A stretch of 64,000 nt of DNA from Vibrio coralliirubri (GTDB taxonomy: Bacteria; Pseudomonadota; Gammaproteobacteria; Enterobacterales; Vibrionaceae), in assembly GCF_024347375.1 (NCBI RefSeq), contig NZ_AP025470.1, positions 3,100,001 to 3,164,000 on the forward strand. Reading direction: 5' to 3'. Of the stretch, positions 26,804-34,924 are shown piece by piece (position 1 is the stretch's first letter; each line of letters begins with the position of its first letter). Both the position numbers and the translations under genes were made by a program. The notes under the pieces were generated by a model. The model saw only the letters and a list, made by a program, of their open reading frames with translations, was not told the DNA's origin and ran no database searches.

Positions 26804-28090
26804 TTACGCAGGTTGAACTCGACGAAGCACTGCTTTTAGCGCTTCAAAATCGTTATCAAGATCTTCAGACAACAACTCCATCGCCGCGTGTTTTGCTAGC
26901 GGGCCTGGCAGTTCAATATCAGAACCTAGGATGTCATCAACCACTTCTTTGAATTTCGCTGGGTGTGCTGTACACAGGAACAAGCCAGTTTCATTCTCTT
27001 GCAGTTGCTCTTCTAGTAGACGGTAAGCAATCGCACCATGTGGTTCACATAGGTAACCTTGTGCTTTTAGGTCGCGAACTGACTCAGCGCTCTGCTCGTC
27101 AGATACTTTACCTTTGCCTAGTGTATCTAAACCCCAACCTTTCAGTTGGCAAAGTTCTTCGATACGAGGCCAGTTGTTTGGTTGGCTTACGTCCATCGCG
27201 TTCGATGTTGTCGCAACGGTCGGTTTTGGATCCCATTGGCCTGTTTCTAGGTAACGAGGAACCGTGTCATTTTCATTGGTTGCTGCGATGAAACGCTTAA
27301 CAGGTAGACCTAGCGCTTTAGCCAATAGACCAGCGGTTAAGTTACCAAAGTTACCACTTGGTACAGAGATAACGAGGTTTTCACGTTGCTCTTTAGTCAG
27401 CTGAGAAGCCGCCTCAAAGTAGTAACAGATCTGAGCCATTAAACGGCTGATGTTGATAGAGTTTGCCGAATTAAGACCGATCTCTTTACGCAGTTCAGCG
27501 TCATCAAATGAGTCTTTAACTAGAGCCTGACACGCGTCAAAGTCGCCATCAATCGCCACAGTGTGGATGTTCTTACCCAGCGTACAGAACAGCTTCTCTT
27601 GCAGTGGGCTGATCTTGCCTTTCGGGTAAAGAATCACAACATTGATGTCTTCCATACCGTAGAAAGCATGTGCAACTGCCGCACCAGTATCACCTGATGT
27701 TGCGGTTAAGATAGTGATTTGACCACCATCAGAAACGGCTGCTAAAGATTGAGCCATAAAGCGGCCGCCGAAATCTTTAAATGCCAGTGTTGGACCGTGG
27801 AAAAGCTCAAGCGCGTAAACGCCGTCTTTTACTTGGTTGATTGGTGCAGGGAATTGGAACGCTGCATCCACCATTTGGTCGATCTGCTCTTTTGGTAGTT
27901 CATCACCAATCAATGCTGACAGAATCTTTGAGCTACGAGGGACAAAGTCCTCTGCTAGCAGCGCATCGATATCATCAAACTTTGGCAGTTCAGATGGGAA
28001 AAATAGACCTTGATTACGGCCTAAGCCTTGACGAACGGCTTGGCCAAAAGAGACTTGTTCATCATTTTCTTTGATGTTGTACAGTTTCAT
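26804..28090 (-). CDS. thrC: Threonine synthase
   Basis: PLP enzyme that makes threonine from O-phosphohomoserine. 428 aa, the E. coli length. The N-terminus [24 protein letters not shown] is typical; the PLP lysine is in [13 protein letters not shown] (about residue 107), and phosphate-binding loops [12 protein letters not shown] and [12 protein letters not shown] are present. Its ATG overlaps the thrB stop by four bases (ATGA), so it is translationally coupled. Last gene of thrABC. Confidence 0.97.
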   Translation of the reverse strand: MKLYNIKENDEQVSFGQAVRQGLGRNQGLFFPSELPKFDDIDALLAEDFVPRSSKILSALIGDELPKEQIDQMVDAAFQFPAPINQVKDGVYALELFHGPTLAFKDFGGRFMAQSLAAVSDGGQITILTATSGDTGAAVAHAFYGMEDINVVILYPKGKISPLQEKLFCTLGKNIHTVAIDGDFDACQALVKDSFDDAELRKEIGLNSANSINISRLMAQICYYFEAASQLTKEQRENLVISVPSGNFGNLTAGLLAKALGLPVKRFIAATNENDTVPRYLETGQWDPKPTVATTSNAMDVSQPNNWPRIEELCQLKGWGLDTLGKGKVSDEQSAESVRDLKAQGYLCEPHGAIAYRLLEEQLQENETGLFLCTAHPAKFKEVVDDILGSDIELPGPLAKHAAMELLSEDLDNDFEALKAVLRRVQPA

Positions 28091-29058
28091 AACTCACTTC
28101 CTGTAACGATCGAACCCTGCTTATCTAGGCGACAAACGTGAACGAATCCTTCTTCATTTTGTACGTAATTTTGTTCTAACCAGCGTGCAACACGCTCGGC
28201 GACATCTTGTTCTTTGCAAATGCTAAATAGAGTTGGACCACTACCAGAAATACCAGTAGCCAGTGCCCCAGCTGACAGCGCGTATTTACGAGCATCAGCA
28301 AACCCTGGAAGCAGTTTCTCACGATATGGTTCAGCGATCACGTCTTTGATCATCTTCGCCGCCAGTTCAGGTTGACCTGAATGACACGCGTGGATAAAGC
28401 CCGCTAAGTGACGACCATGAGCAATAATATCCTGACGACGATATTGAGATGGTAGGATCTCTCTCGCTTCCGCCGTTGAAACCTTAATACCCGGATAAGC
28501 CATCACCCAGTACCAGTCGTCAAAACACGGTACTTCTTGGCTGATGATGCCTAGCTCTTCAAGCATGAGCTGCACGCCACCAAGGTAACATGGAGCAACG
28601 TTATCATAGTGGATACCGCCTGAAATCTTGCCTTCCATTTCACCCATCAGAGCAAGCAATTCAGTTTCATTCAGCGGCTGACCGTGAAAACGGTTTAGCG
28701 CATCCAGTGCCGCGACGATTGAACATGCACTAGAACCCAAACCTGAACCGATAGGCATGTTCTTTTCTAGTGTCATTTCCAAAGGCTTAAGCGCAACGCC
28801 TTTTTTATCAAGCTCTCTAGAGAACACCACCCAGCAGTCGTAAACGATGTTTTCTTTTGCTTCAGTTGGCAACTTAGAAACAAAGCTGCCTGCTGTTTTA
28901 AGTAAGAATGGTTCATCACCTGCTTTAACCATAACTCGGTCACCCAGCAGTGTGCCATCCACTGGAGACACAGCGGCCCCCAGCACATCAAACCCTACAC
29001 TGACATTACCGATTGATGCAGGAGCATAAACGACAACATCCATATCACTTGAACTCAT
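28087..29058 (-). CDS. thrB: Homoserine kinase
   Basis: Phosphorylates homoserine for ThrC. 323 aa from the ATG at 29058 ([18 protein letters not shown]). GHMP kinase family: ATP loop [19 protein letters not shown] (about residues 92-110) and C-terminal [16 protein letters not shown]. The start lies two bases after the thrA TAG, with AGGAG upstream inside the end of thrA; an ATG at 29079, inside thrA, lacks such a site. An internal ATG at 29043 is a second possibility. Overlaps thrC by four bases. Confidence 0.96.
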   Translation of the reverse strand: MSSSDMDVVVYAPASIGNVSVGFDVLGAAVSPVDGTLLGDRVMVKAGDEPFLLKTAGSFVSKLPTEAKENIVYDCWVVFSRELDKKGVALKPLEMTLEKNMPIGSGLGSSACSIVAALDALNRFHGQPLNETELLALMGEMEGKISGGIHYDNVAPCYLGGVQLMLEELGIISQEVPCFDDWYWVMAYPGIKVSTAEAREILPSQYRRQDIIAHGRHLAGFIHACHSGQPELAAKMIKDVIAEPYREKLLPGFADARKYALSAGALATGISGSGPTLFSICKEQDVAERVARWLEQNYVQNEEGFVHVCRLDKQGSIVTGSEL

Positions 29059-29060
29059 TC

Positions 29061-31520
29061 CTAAACTCCTAATTTCCAACCAAGAGTACGCATCACATCA
29101 GAGAATACGCCAGCTGCTGTTACTTCAGTACCCGCGCCGTAGCCACGCAGTACTAGAGGGATTGGTTGGTAGTAACGGCTGTAGAATGCTAATGCGTTCT
29201 CGCCATCTTTAATCTTGAACATTGGGTCGTCGCCATCAACAGCAGCGATACGAACCTTACACTTACCTTCAGCGATTTCACCCACATAACGAAGTACTTT
29301 GCCTTCTTCTGCTGCGATAGCTGACTGCTCTTTGAAATAAGCATCCGCTTCTGGCAAGCGAGCCATGAACTCTTCAACCGTACCTGAATCATCAAAACCC
29401 GGTGGCAGAGCTTGGTCTACTTCAACATCTTCAAGTTCAAGCGCCATGCCTGCTTCACGAGCAAGAATAAGCAGCTTACGCGCCACATCCATACCAGATA
29501 GATCGTCACGAGGATCCGGTTCAGTGAAACCGTTATCTTTTGCAATATTGGTTGCTTGGCTTAGTGTCATACCTTCATCAAGCTTGCCGAAGATGTAAGA
29601 CAGTGAACCTGAAAGAATGCCGTTGAATTTCTCCAGTTCATCACCTGCAGAGATAAGGTTCTGTAGGTTTTCGATTACCGGTAGACCAGCACCTACGGTT
29701 GTTTCGTACATCAGCTTACGACGTGAGTTACGTGCAACTTCACGAAGCTGATGGTAGTAAGCCATGCTTGCTGTGTTTGCTTTCTTGTTTGGTGTTACCA
29801 CGTGGAAACCAGCCGCTAGGAAATCAGCGTACTGCGCCGCAATACCTTCGCTAGACGTACAGTCAACCAATACAGGGTTGATGATGTGGTTACGTTGAAC
29901 CAAAGCCGCTAAGCGAGCTAGGCTGAACTCTTCTGTCGCACTCGACATACGGTCACGCCACTGCTCTAGCGGTAGACCATCGCTGTCTAGCAACAAACCT
30001 TTGCTGTTTGCTAAACCACATACGCGAATCACGATGCCTTTTTCAGCTAGTTTGCCTTGCTGACGTTGGATTTGGTCAACAAGCTCGCCACCAACACCGC
30101 CGACACCAACAACGAATACGTCTAGGAAGTGCTTAGAGTTAAATAGGTTCTCGTGACACGCTTTGATTGCTTCAGAGATTTTATCTTCAGGGATAACCGC
30201 AGAGATAGCGCGCTCTGAAGAACCTTGAGCAATAGCAACAATGTTGACGTTCACTTCAGCTAAAGAAGAGAAGAACTGAGATGCTACGCCACGTGAAGTG
30301 CGCATACCGTCACCCACCAGCGTTACAATCGCAACGTCATCCATGAACTCAACCGGCTCTAACAGACCATCTTTAAGTTCCAGTTCAAACGCGTCTGACA
30401 ACACTTGTTTCGCTTTCACTTTATCAGCTGATTCAATACAGAAGCTGATGCTGTACTCAGAAGAAGATTGAGTAATAAGGACAATAGAAACGCCAGCTGA
30501 AGACATCGCGCCGAATACACGACTCGCCATGCCTACCATACCCTTCATACCTGGGCCTGATACGTTAACCATGGTTAGGTCGCTTAGCGTCGTAATACCT
30601 TTAATTGCTAGGTTATCTTCGCCAGTGTCTTGGCCAATCAAAGTACCCGCACCCTGTGGGTTGAAGCTATTTTTGATTAGGCAAGGGATATGGAATTGTG
30701 CGATAGGCGCGATAGTTTTCGGGTGTAGAACCGAAGCGCCAAAGTAAGAAAGCTCCATCGCTTCTTGGTAGCTTAATGACTTAAGAAGACGAGCATCATC
30801 GACCAAACGCGGGTCACAGTTGTAAACGCCGTCTACATCTGTCCAGATCTCACAGCAATCAGCACGTAGACACGCCGCTAGAACTGCAGCTGAATAATCA
30901 GAGCCGTTACGGCCAAGTGTGACTAGCTCACCTTTATCATTACCTGCTGTAAAGCCCGGCATGATATTTACGTGACCTTTAGGAAGTGGCGACTGACGGA
31001 AGTTCTGAGTTGAAACGTCCACATCGACCATAGCTTCAAGGTGATCACCTTTAGCGTATAGGTATTGAACTGGGTCAATCAGGCTTGCTGGTTGGCCTTT
31101 CGCTTCAAGTACCGCTTTCATCAACTGGATTGAGATTCGCTCACCTTTACTGATGATGCGAGCATTAACATGGTTCGGGCACATACCCAGCAGGTTAATA
31201 CCGTTTACGAACTGTTTTAGCTGAGCAAGAGAAGTATCAACCTGCTCTTGGAACGCAGAACCATCAATAGAAGGAACAACGGCTTGAATATCTGCAAACA
31301 GTGCAGCGAATGAGGATTCGATCTCTGTAATCTGTGCGTCTGCTTCACCATTTTTAAGTGCAGCTTCAATTACAGCGACCAACTTATTGGTTGTTTTTCC
31401 TGGAGCCGATAGTACAACGGCTAGCTCTTCTTGCTGGGCATTATTAGCGATGATATCAGCCGCTCGTAAAAAACGATCTGCATCAGCTAATGATGAACCT
31501 CCAAACTTTAAAACGCGCAT
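29061..31520 (-). CDS. thrA: Bifunctional aspartokinase I / homoserine dehydrogenase I
   Basis: Catalyses the first and third steps from aspartate to threonine and is feedback-inhibited by threonine in E. coli. 819 aa from the ATG at 31520 ([17 protein letters not shown]), one residue shorter than E. coli ThrA. Aspartokinase KFGGSS and [17 protein letters not shown], two ACT-type regulatory repeats (about 320-460), then homoserine dehydrogenase with the NAD loop [23 protein letters not shown] and [17 protein letters not shown]. An in-frame start 12 bases upstream (31532) is less likely. Preceded by the thr leader and attenuator. Confidence 0.97.
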   Translation of the reverse strand: MRVLKFGGSSLADADRFLRAADIIANNAQQEELAVVLSAPGKTTNKLVAVIEAALKNGEADAQITEIESSFAALFADIQAVVPSIDGSAFQEQVDTSLAQLKQFVNGINLLGMCPNHVNARIISKGERISIQLMKAVLEAKGQPASLIDPVQYLYAKGDHLEAMVDVDVSTQNFRQSPLPKGHVNIMPGFTAGNDKGELVTLGRNGSDYSAAVLAACLRADCCEIWTDVDGVYNCDPRLVDDARLLKSLSYQEAMELSYFGASVLHPKTIAPIAQFHIPCLIKNSFNPQGAGTLIGQDTGEDNLAIKGITTLSDLTMVNVSGPGMKGMVGMASRVFGAMSSAGVSIVLITQSSSEYSISFCIESADKVKAKQVLSDAFELELKDGLLEPVEFMDDVAIVTLVGDGMRTSRGVASQFFSSLAEVNVNIVAIAQGSSERAISAVIPEDKISEAIKACHENLFNSKHFLDVFVVGVGGVGGELVDQIQRQQGKLAEKGIVIRVCGLANSKGLLLDSDGLPLEQWRDRMSSATEEFSLARLAALVQRNHIINPVLVDCTSSEGIAAQYADFLAAGFHVVTPNKKANTASMAYYHQLREVARNSRRKLMYETTVGAGLPVIENLQNLISAGDELEKFNGILSGSLSYIFGKLDEGMTLSQATNIAKDNGFTEPDPRDDLSGMDVARKLLILAREAGMALELEDVEVDQALPPGFDDSGTVEEFMARLPEADAYFKEQSAIAAEEGKVLRYVGEIAEGKCKVRIAAVDGDDPMFKIKDGENALAFYSRYYQPIPLVLRGYGAGTEVTAAGVFSDVMRTLGWKLGV

Positions 31521-31550
31521 CCCTTTCTCCATAAGTCATAAAAATGGTAC

Positions 31551-31591
31551 AAAAAAAGGCCTGTATCTTGTTGGATACAGGCCTTTTTTTT
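31551..31591 (-). terminator. thr operon attenuator
   Basis: GGCCTGTATC (31558-31567) pairs exactly with GATACAGGCC (31574-31583), followed leftward by seven T, between the leader peptide stop (31604) and thrA (31520). Together with the Thr/Ile-rich leader it forms a classical transcription attenuator. Confidence 0.9.
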
Positions 31592-31603
31592 AAAATCCGT
31601 TAC

Positions 31604-31681
31604 TTAGCAGCCTGCCCCAACAATGTTAATGTCGGTAATAATAATGGTTGTGGTCATTACTAGGTGGCTTACGTGCTGCAT
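31604..31681 (-). CDS. thrL: thr operon leader peptide
   Basis: 25-aa peptide MQHVSHLVMTTTIIITDINIVGAGC ending just before the attenuator; the run TTTIIITDINI is full of Thr and Ile codons. Ribosome stalling when charged tRNA-Thr or tRNA-Ile is short would prevent the terminator hairpin and let thrABC be read. Not homologous in sequence to E. coli ThrL but equal in logic. Translation could start at the ATG at 31681 (AGAG about 8 bases upstream) or at the internal ATG at 31657. Note: the peptide is quoted here only as residues 1-8 MQHVSHLV and 9-20 MTTTIIITDINI. Confidence 0.85.
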   Translation of the reverse strand: MQHVSHLVMTTTIIITDINIVGAGC

Positions 31682-31985
31682 ATCAAATTCTCTGCTTGTG
31701 CTTTACTCTACGTGTATCAATTTTTACCACTGGACGTCAATGAAAAGTTGCGTTTTTTTTACATTCGCACCGTTTTTCAGAGCAAACCGTCATTTAAGGG
31801 ATAAAACACCCTGTATAAACCTTCACTTAAGATACTGGATTTACTCACTGAACAGGCAAGAGTGATCAATTGCATATATAGTCATAACAAAATGCTATAT
31901 CGATTGTGCAGCGAACGTACAAGTTCTGTGCTTTAATTGAACGATAACGTTCGAAGAACAATAATAATGACATCAGGAGTGGGAA
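31682..31985. other. Divergent promoter region of the thr operon and the 152-aa gene
   Basis: 304 bp, AT-rich. Read leftward, TTGACG (31740-31735) is a fair -35 box, with a weak -10 near 31717-31712, about 25 bases before thrL. Toward the right-hand gene only a short inverted repeat ATATAG/CTATAT near 31873-31898 stands out. No other gene seen. Confidence 0.4.
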
Positions 31986-32444
31986 ATGAAGAGATTACTT
32001 ATTCTTTTGGCTTTTGCTATGCCTGTTGTTTGTTCAGCGAATAGCTTGCCTCTACTACCCAGCCAGATCGATAGTTCTTCTCATAAATTCTTTATCTCCA
32101 CACAAAACGCGTCGAGTGAAAGCTTCGATACTTGGAAGATAGACAGTGGCTACTCTTATAGCTTGTTTTCAGATGTGGATCTTTTCGTCGGTACACGTAT
32201 CAATAGTGCGGCACTGAAACAGGAAAGTGGATTCTTGAGCGGTGTCAGTTATCAGTTTTCAGAAAGAGTCTCTTTCAACAGTTCTCTGCACACCTATAAA
32301 GACGAAACCGAAGACAATGAGAAATCGGTAGCCGCAGAGGTTTCCAGCCGAGTGCAACTAACAGATAACCTAGATTTGCATGCCACCCTTGATTATGAAG
32401 AGTGGCAGCAAGGTGTTGAAGTGGGATTAGGGTTTCGCTTTTAG
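31986..32444 (+). CDS. Exported hypothetical protein, likely small outer-membrane beta-barrel, 152 aa
   Basis: Function not recognised. A clear signal peptide (MKRLLILLAFAMPVVCSANS, cut after about residue 18) is followed by alternating polar/hydrophobic segments such as GYSYSLFSDVDLFVGTRI, SGVSYQFSERVSFNSS and VEVGLGFRF. The C-terminal Phe after an amphipathic strand is the usual beta-barrel insertion signal. At about 134 mature residues only around six to eight strands would fit. AGGAG lies before the ATG. Divergent from the thr operon, convergent with the RraA-like gene, and followed by no obvious terminator. Confidence 0.7.
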   Translation: MKRLLILLAFAMPVVCSANSLPLLPSQIDSSSHKFFISTQNASSESFDTWKIDSGYSYSLFSDVDLFVGTRINSAALKQESGFLSGVSYQFSERVSFNSSLHTYKDETEDNEKSVAAEVSSRVQLTDNLDLHATLDYEEWQQGVEVGLGFRF

Positions 32445-32556
32445 TCTCTTTAGCTTGTTCTTTATTAACTGATTAGTGCGGATTGAGATCCAAGCTTTCA
32501 GTACATCACAAACCATTCCCCGTTCTAATCTATCAACGGCATTAAATTGGAGTCAG

Positions 32557-33042
32557 TTACGATTCAATTAACAACTCAGATGAAATTAACACGCCATTCC
32601 AATCGGCATAAATATAGTCACCAGGCTGAATCAGTTGATTATGTATAGAGAGCGTCACATTCACTTGGCCAACACCGCGTTTCTCTGTTTTGAATGGCGA
32701 TGCACCTAACGCCTGAACGCCAAGGTCCATTTGCGACATCATGCCTACATCACGCACCGCACCGTTTACAATCACGCCTTCCCAACCGTTTTCTATCGCG
32801 AGAATAGCGAGTTGATCGCCAAGCAGCGCCTTCTGGCATGAGCCATTTCCGTCAACGACAAGCACTTTGCCGCAGCCGTCGGTCTCTAAAACCTCGCGAA
32901 CCTTGGAATTATCGTGATAACAACGAACTGTTACAATTTTTCCAAAGAACGCACCACGTTGGCCGAAGTTCTGCAATGGCATGTTCAGTAGGGTGACTTC
33001 GCTTTCAAACTCATCACACAAGTCGGGTGTTATATCGTGCAT
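32557..33042 (-). CDS. RraA family protein (RNase E regulator or HMG-type aldolase)
   Basis: 161 aa. The family fold is visible: [61 protein letters not shown] and [15 protein letters not shown]. coli RraA inhibits RNase E; related enzymes are 4-hydroxy-4-methyl-2-oxoglutarate aldolases. This protein departs from E. coli RraA in several places and keeps Arg-Asp in AVRDVG, as aldolases do, where E. coli RraA has Arg-Gln. Vibrios carry two RraA-type proteins and this looks like the divergent one. The ATG at 33042 is preceded by GGAGG. Its neighbour is arcA, divergent. Confidence 0.8.
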   Translation of the reverse strand: MHDITPDLCDEFESEVTLLNMPLQNFGQRGAFFGKIVTVRCYHDNSKVREVLETDGCGKVLVVDGNGSCQKALLGDQLAILAIENGWEGVIVNGAVRDVGMMSQMDLGVQALGASPFKTEKRGVGQVNVTLSIHNQLIQPGDYIYADWNGVLISSELLIES

Positions 33043-33347
33043 ATATCCTCCGTGAGTAAGGCGTTACCGGTTATGTCAGGCTAGCCTCTATGCTTTTATA
33101 TGTTATTAAAATTAATCCTTTGTTTTCATTGTTCTATGCTCAATTTATTACTCAATAAAAGTTGATTGAGCATATTTATCTACTAGACTCTTAAGACAGC
33201 TTTCAGCTTCCTTGGTTCATAATCCGGTCTTTAGCAGGCAAGATGTGCGAAGCATCTCGAATAATCATTCTTGTTTTGGTGCTAAATAGTCACCATAACA
33301 TTGGTTAAGTTGTAGCCATACTATTAAAGTTTGTTGCGATACGGCAA

Positions 33348-33361
33348 TTGATGTAAATCAA
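33348..33361 (+). promoter_or_regulatory. Perfect FNR box upstream of arcA
   Basis: TTGATGTAAATCAA matches the FNR consensus TTGATNNNNATCAA exactly. It lies 260 bases before the arcA start in a 578-bp region (33043-33620) with no other gene. E. coli arcA is also activated by FNR from a distant promoter, so oxygen control is likely. A -10-like TATAGA is at 33411-33416. Confidence 0.65.
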
Positions 33362-33620
33362 CAAAGTGAATGGAATTAACATTCTCGCGTTGTTAGCATG
33401 CTGTTAACATTATAGAATCCACTCCAATCACTAAAAGAATGATTGAAAGGCGTACTGGATCTACGTTATTGGGCAATACTTCAAGGAAGGCAGATAGCTG
33501 GAAGTAAGTGTTTTTTTGAAAACTTTAAGTTATCATCAAAAATACATTACCTGTATGTTATGTTTTTGCCTAGAATTTATTCTATTAGCACAGTTTCGTC
33601 ACAAATTTAGGTACCGCCAA

Positions 33621-34337
33621 ATGCAAACCCCGCAGATTCTTATCGTTGAAGATGAGCAAGTAACTCGTAACACTCTAAAGAGTATTTTTGAAGCAGAGGG
33701 ATATGCTGTTTTTGAGGCTAGCGACGGTGAAGAGATGCACCAAGTGCTATCTGACAACCAAGTTAACCTTGTAATTATGGACATCAACCTTCCAGGTAAG
33801 AATGGCCTACTACTTGCGCGTGAACTACGTGAGCAAGCAAACGTAGCGCTTATGTTCTTAACTGGTCGTGATAATGAAGTTGATAAGATCCTTGGCCTAG
33901 AGATTGGCGCTGATGACTACATCACTAAGCCTTTCAACCCTCGTGAACTGACTATCCGTGCACGCAACCTTCTGAACCGTTCAATGAGCACAAGCTCTGT
34001 TCAAGAAGAGAAGCGTAGCGTTGAGAAGTACGAGTTCAACGGTTGGGTACTAGATATCAACAGTCGTTCTCTGGTTAGCCCAGATGGCGAAGGCTACAAG
34101 CTACCTCGTTCAGAGTTCCGTGCTCTACTTCACTTCTGTGAGAACCCAGGTAAGATCCAAACACGTGCTGACCTTCTTAAGAAGATGACTGGCCGTGAGC
34201 TTAAGCCACACGATCGTACTGTAGACGTAACAATCCGTCGTATTCGTAAGCACTTTGAATCTGTTTCTGGTACGCCAGAAATCATCGCAACGATTCACGG
34301 TGAAGGCTACCGCTTTTGTGGTGACCTAGAAGACTAA
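33621..34337 (+). CDS. arcA: Response regulator ArcA (aerobic respiration control)
   Basis: OmpR-type regulator that represses respiratory genes and activates fermentative ones under low oxygen; phosphorylated by ArcB. With the ATG at 33621 it is 238 aa, the E. coli length. Receiver domain with Asp54 in [12 protein letters not shown] and ITKPF (Lys), then a winged-helix domain ending [10 protein letters not shown]...GEGYRFCGD. The frame is open to a TTG at 33516 but the 35 extra residues match nothing. Own terminator at 34416. ArcB is encoded just beyond on the other strand, unlike E. coli where the genes are far apart. Confidence 0.98.
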   Translation: MQTPQILIVEDEQVTRNTLKSIFEAEGYAVFEASDGEEMHQVLSDNQVNLVIMDINLPGKNGLLLARELREQANVALMFLTGRDNEVDKILGLEIGADDYITKPFNPRELTIRARNLLNRSMSTSSVQEEKRSVEKYEFNGWVLDINSRSLVSPDGEGYKLPRSEFRALLHFCENPGKIQTRADLLKKMTGRELKPHDRTVDVTIRRIRKHFESVSGTPEIIATIHGEGYRFCGDLED

Positions 34338-34415
34338 TTCGATTCGCGCTTCTGACCATTTAGCACTACTCACCAGTAAGTGTTTTGAATATTAGAAGCG
34401 TCATCAATAGTTATT

Positions 34416-34450
34416 AAAAAGGGAGAATGCCAACGCATTCTCCCTTTTTT
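34416..34450. terminator. Terminator between arcA and the lipoprotein gene
   Basis: GGGAGAATGC (34421-34430) pairs exactly with GCATTCTCCC (34435-34444), loop CAAC, with A and T runs on both sides; serves both convergent units. Confidence 0.93.
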
Positions 34451-34473
34451 ATTGTTCTTAATTGGATAAGGTT

Positions 34474-34917
34474 TTAGTAAACCGTATCCACCTTAACGTC
34501 TTTCTCTACTAGCCACTTCACGGTTTCGCCATCTTTAAGCTCTACCGCCACATCAACAGGCTTGTCACTGTCGATTTCTAGCTGCCATACAAACGCGACT
34601 TCCCATTGAGTTTCACTGTGTGTTCTTAAATCAAGATCGTCAGCCGTTACCAACAAGGTGTCTGCACCCTGTTTAACCGTAACACTCTCAACCGCAAGCG
34701 TTGCTGGCAGTTGTGAGTCTGACTCTAGGTAGATAGCACCATGTAGGGTCTTATCTTGAGTCTCGCCAATCGTTGGCATCTTGTTGTGCCAAAGGTTGCT
34801 TTTCATGGTAACTGTTGCTGCAGATACTTCGACTTGATTATCTTGCTGCCATTCTACTTGTGGCGCAGAACAACCCGCTAATGCCACTACACATGCGGCG
34901 AATGCTAATTTTTTCAT
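34474..34917 (-). CDS. Hypothetical lipoprotein downstream of arcB, 147 aa
   Basis: Function unknown. Signal peptide with lipobox LAGC (Cys at residue 16), Ser at +2, so probably in the outer membrane. The mature part is about 130 residues of beta-type sequence with many Val/Asp/Thr, ending VDTVY. It starts 7 bases after the arcB stop, so it is probably made from the same mRNA; whether it helps ArcB sensing is unknown. No other domain recognised. Confidence 0.75.
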   Translation of the reverse strand: MKKLAFAACVVALAGCSAPQVEWQQDNQVEVSAATVTMKSNLWHNKMPTIGETQDKTLHGAIYLESDSQLPATLAVESVTVKQGADTLLVTADDLDLRTHSETQWEVAFVWQLEIDSDKPVDVAVELKDGETVKWLVEKDVKVDTVY

Positions 34918-34924
34918 TATTCTT

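Noticed and set aside
31623..31865. 80-codon rightward frame over the thr leader
   Set aside because: It is the complement of the leader peptide and its promoter; no ribosome site and no family.
33516..33620. Longer ArcA with 35 extra N-terminal residues
   Set aside because: Starts at TTG, hydrophobic and Cys-rich extension not found in the family; the ATG at 33621 gives the normal 238 aa.
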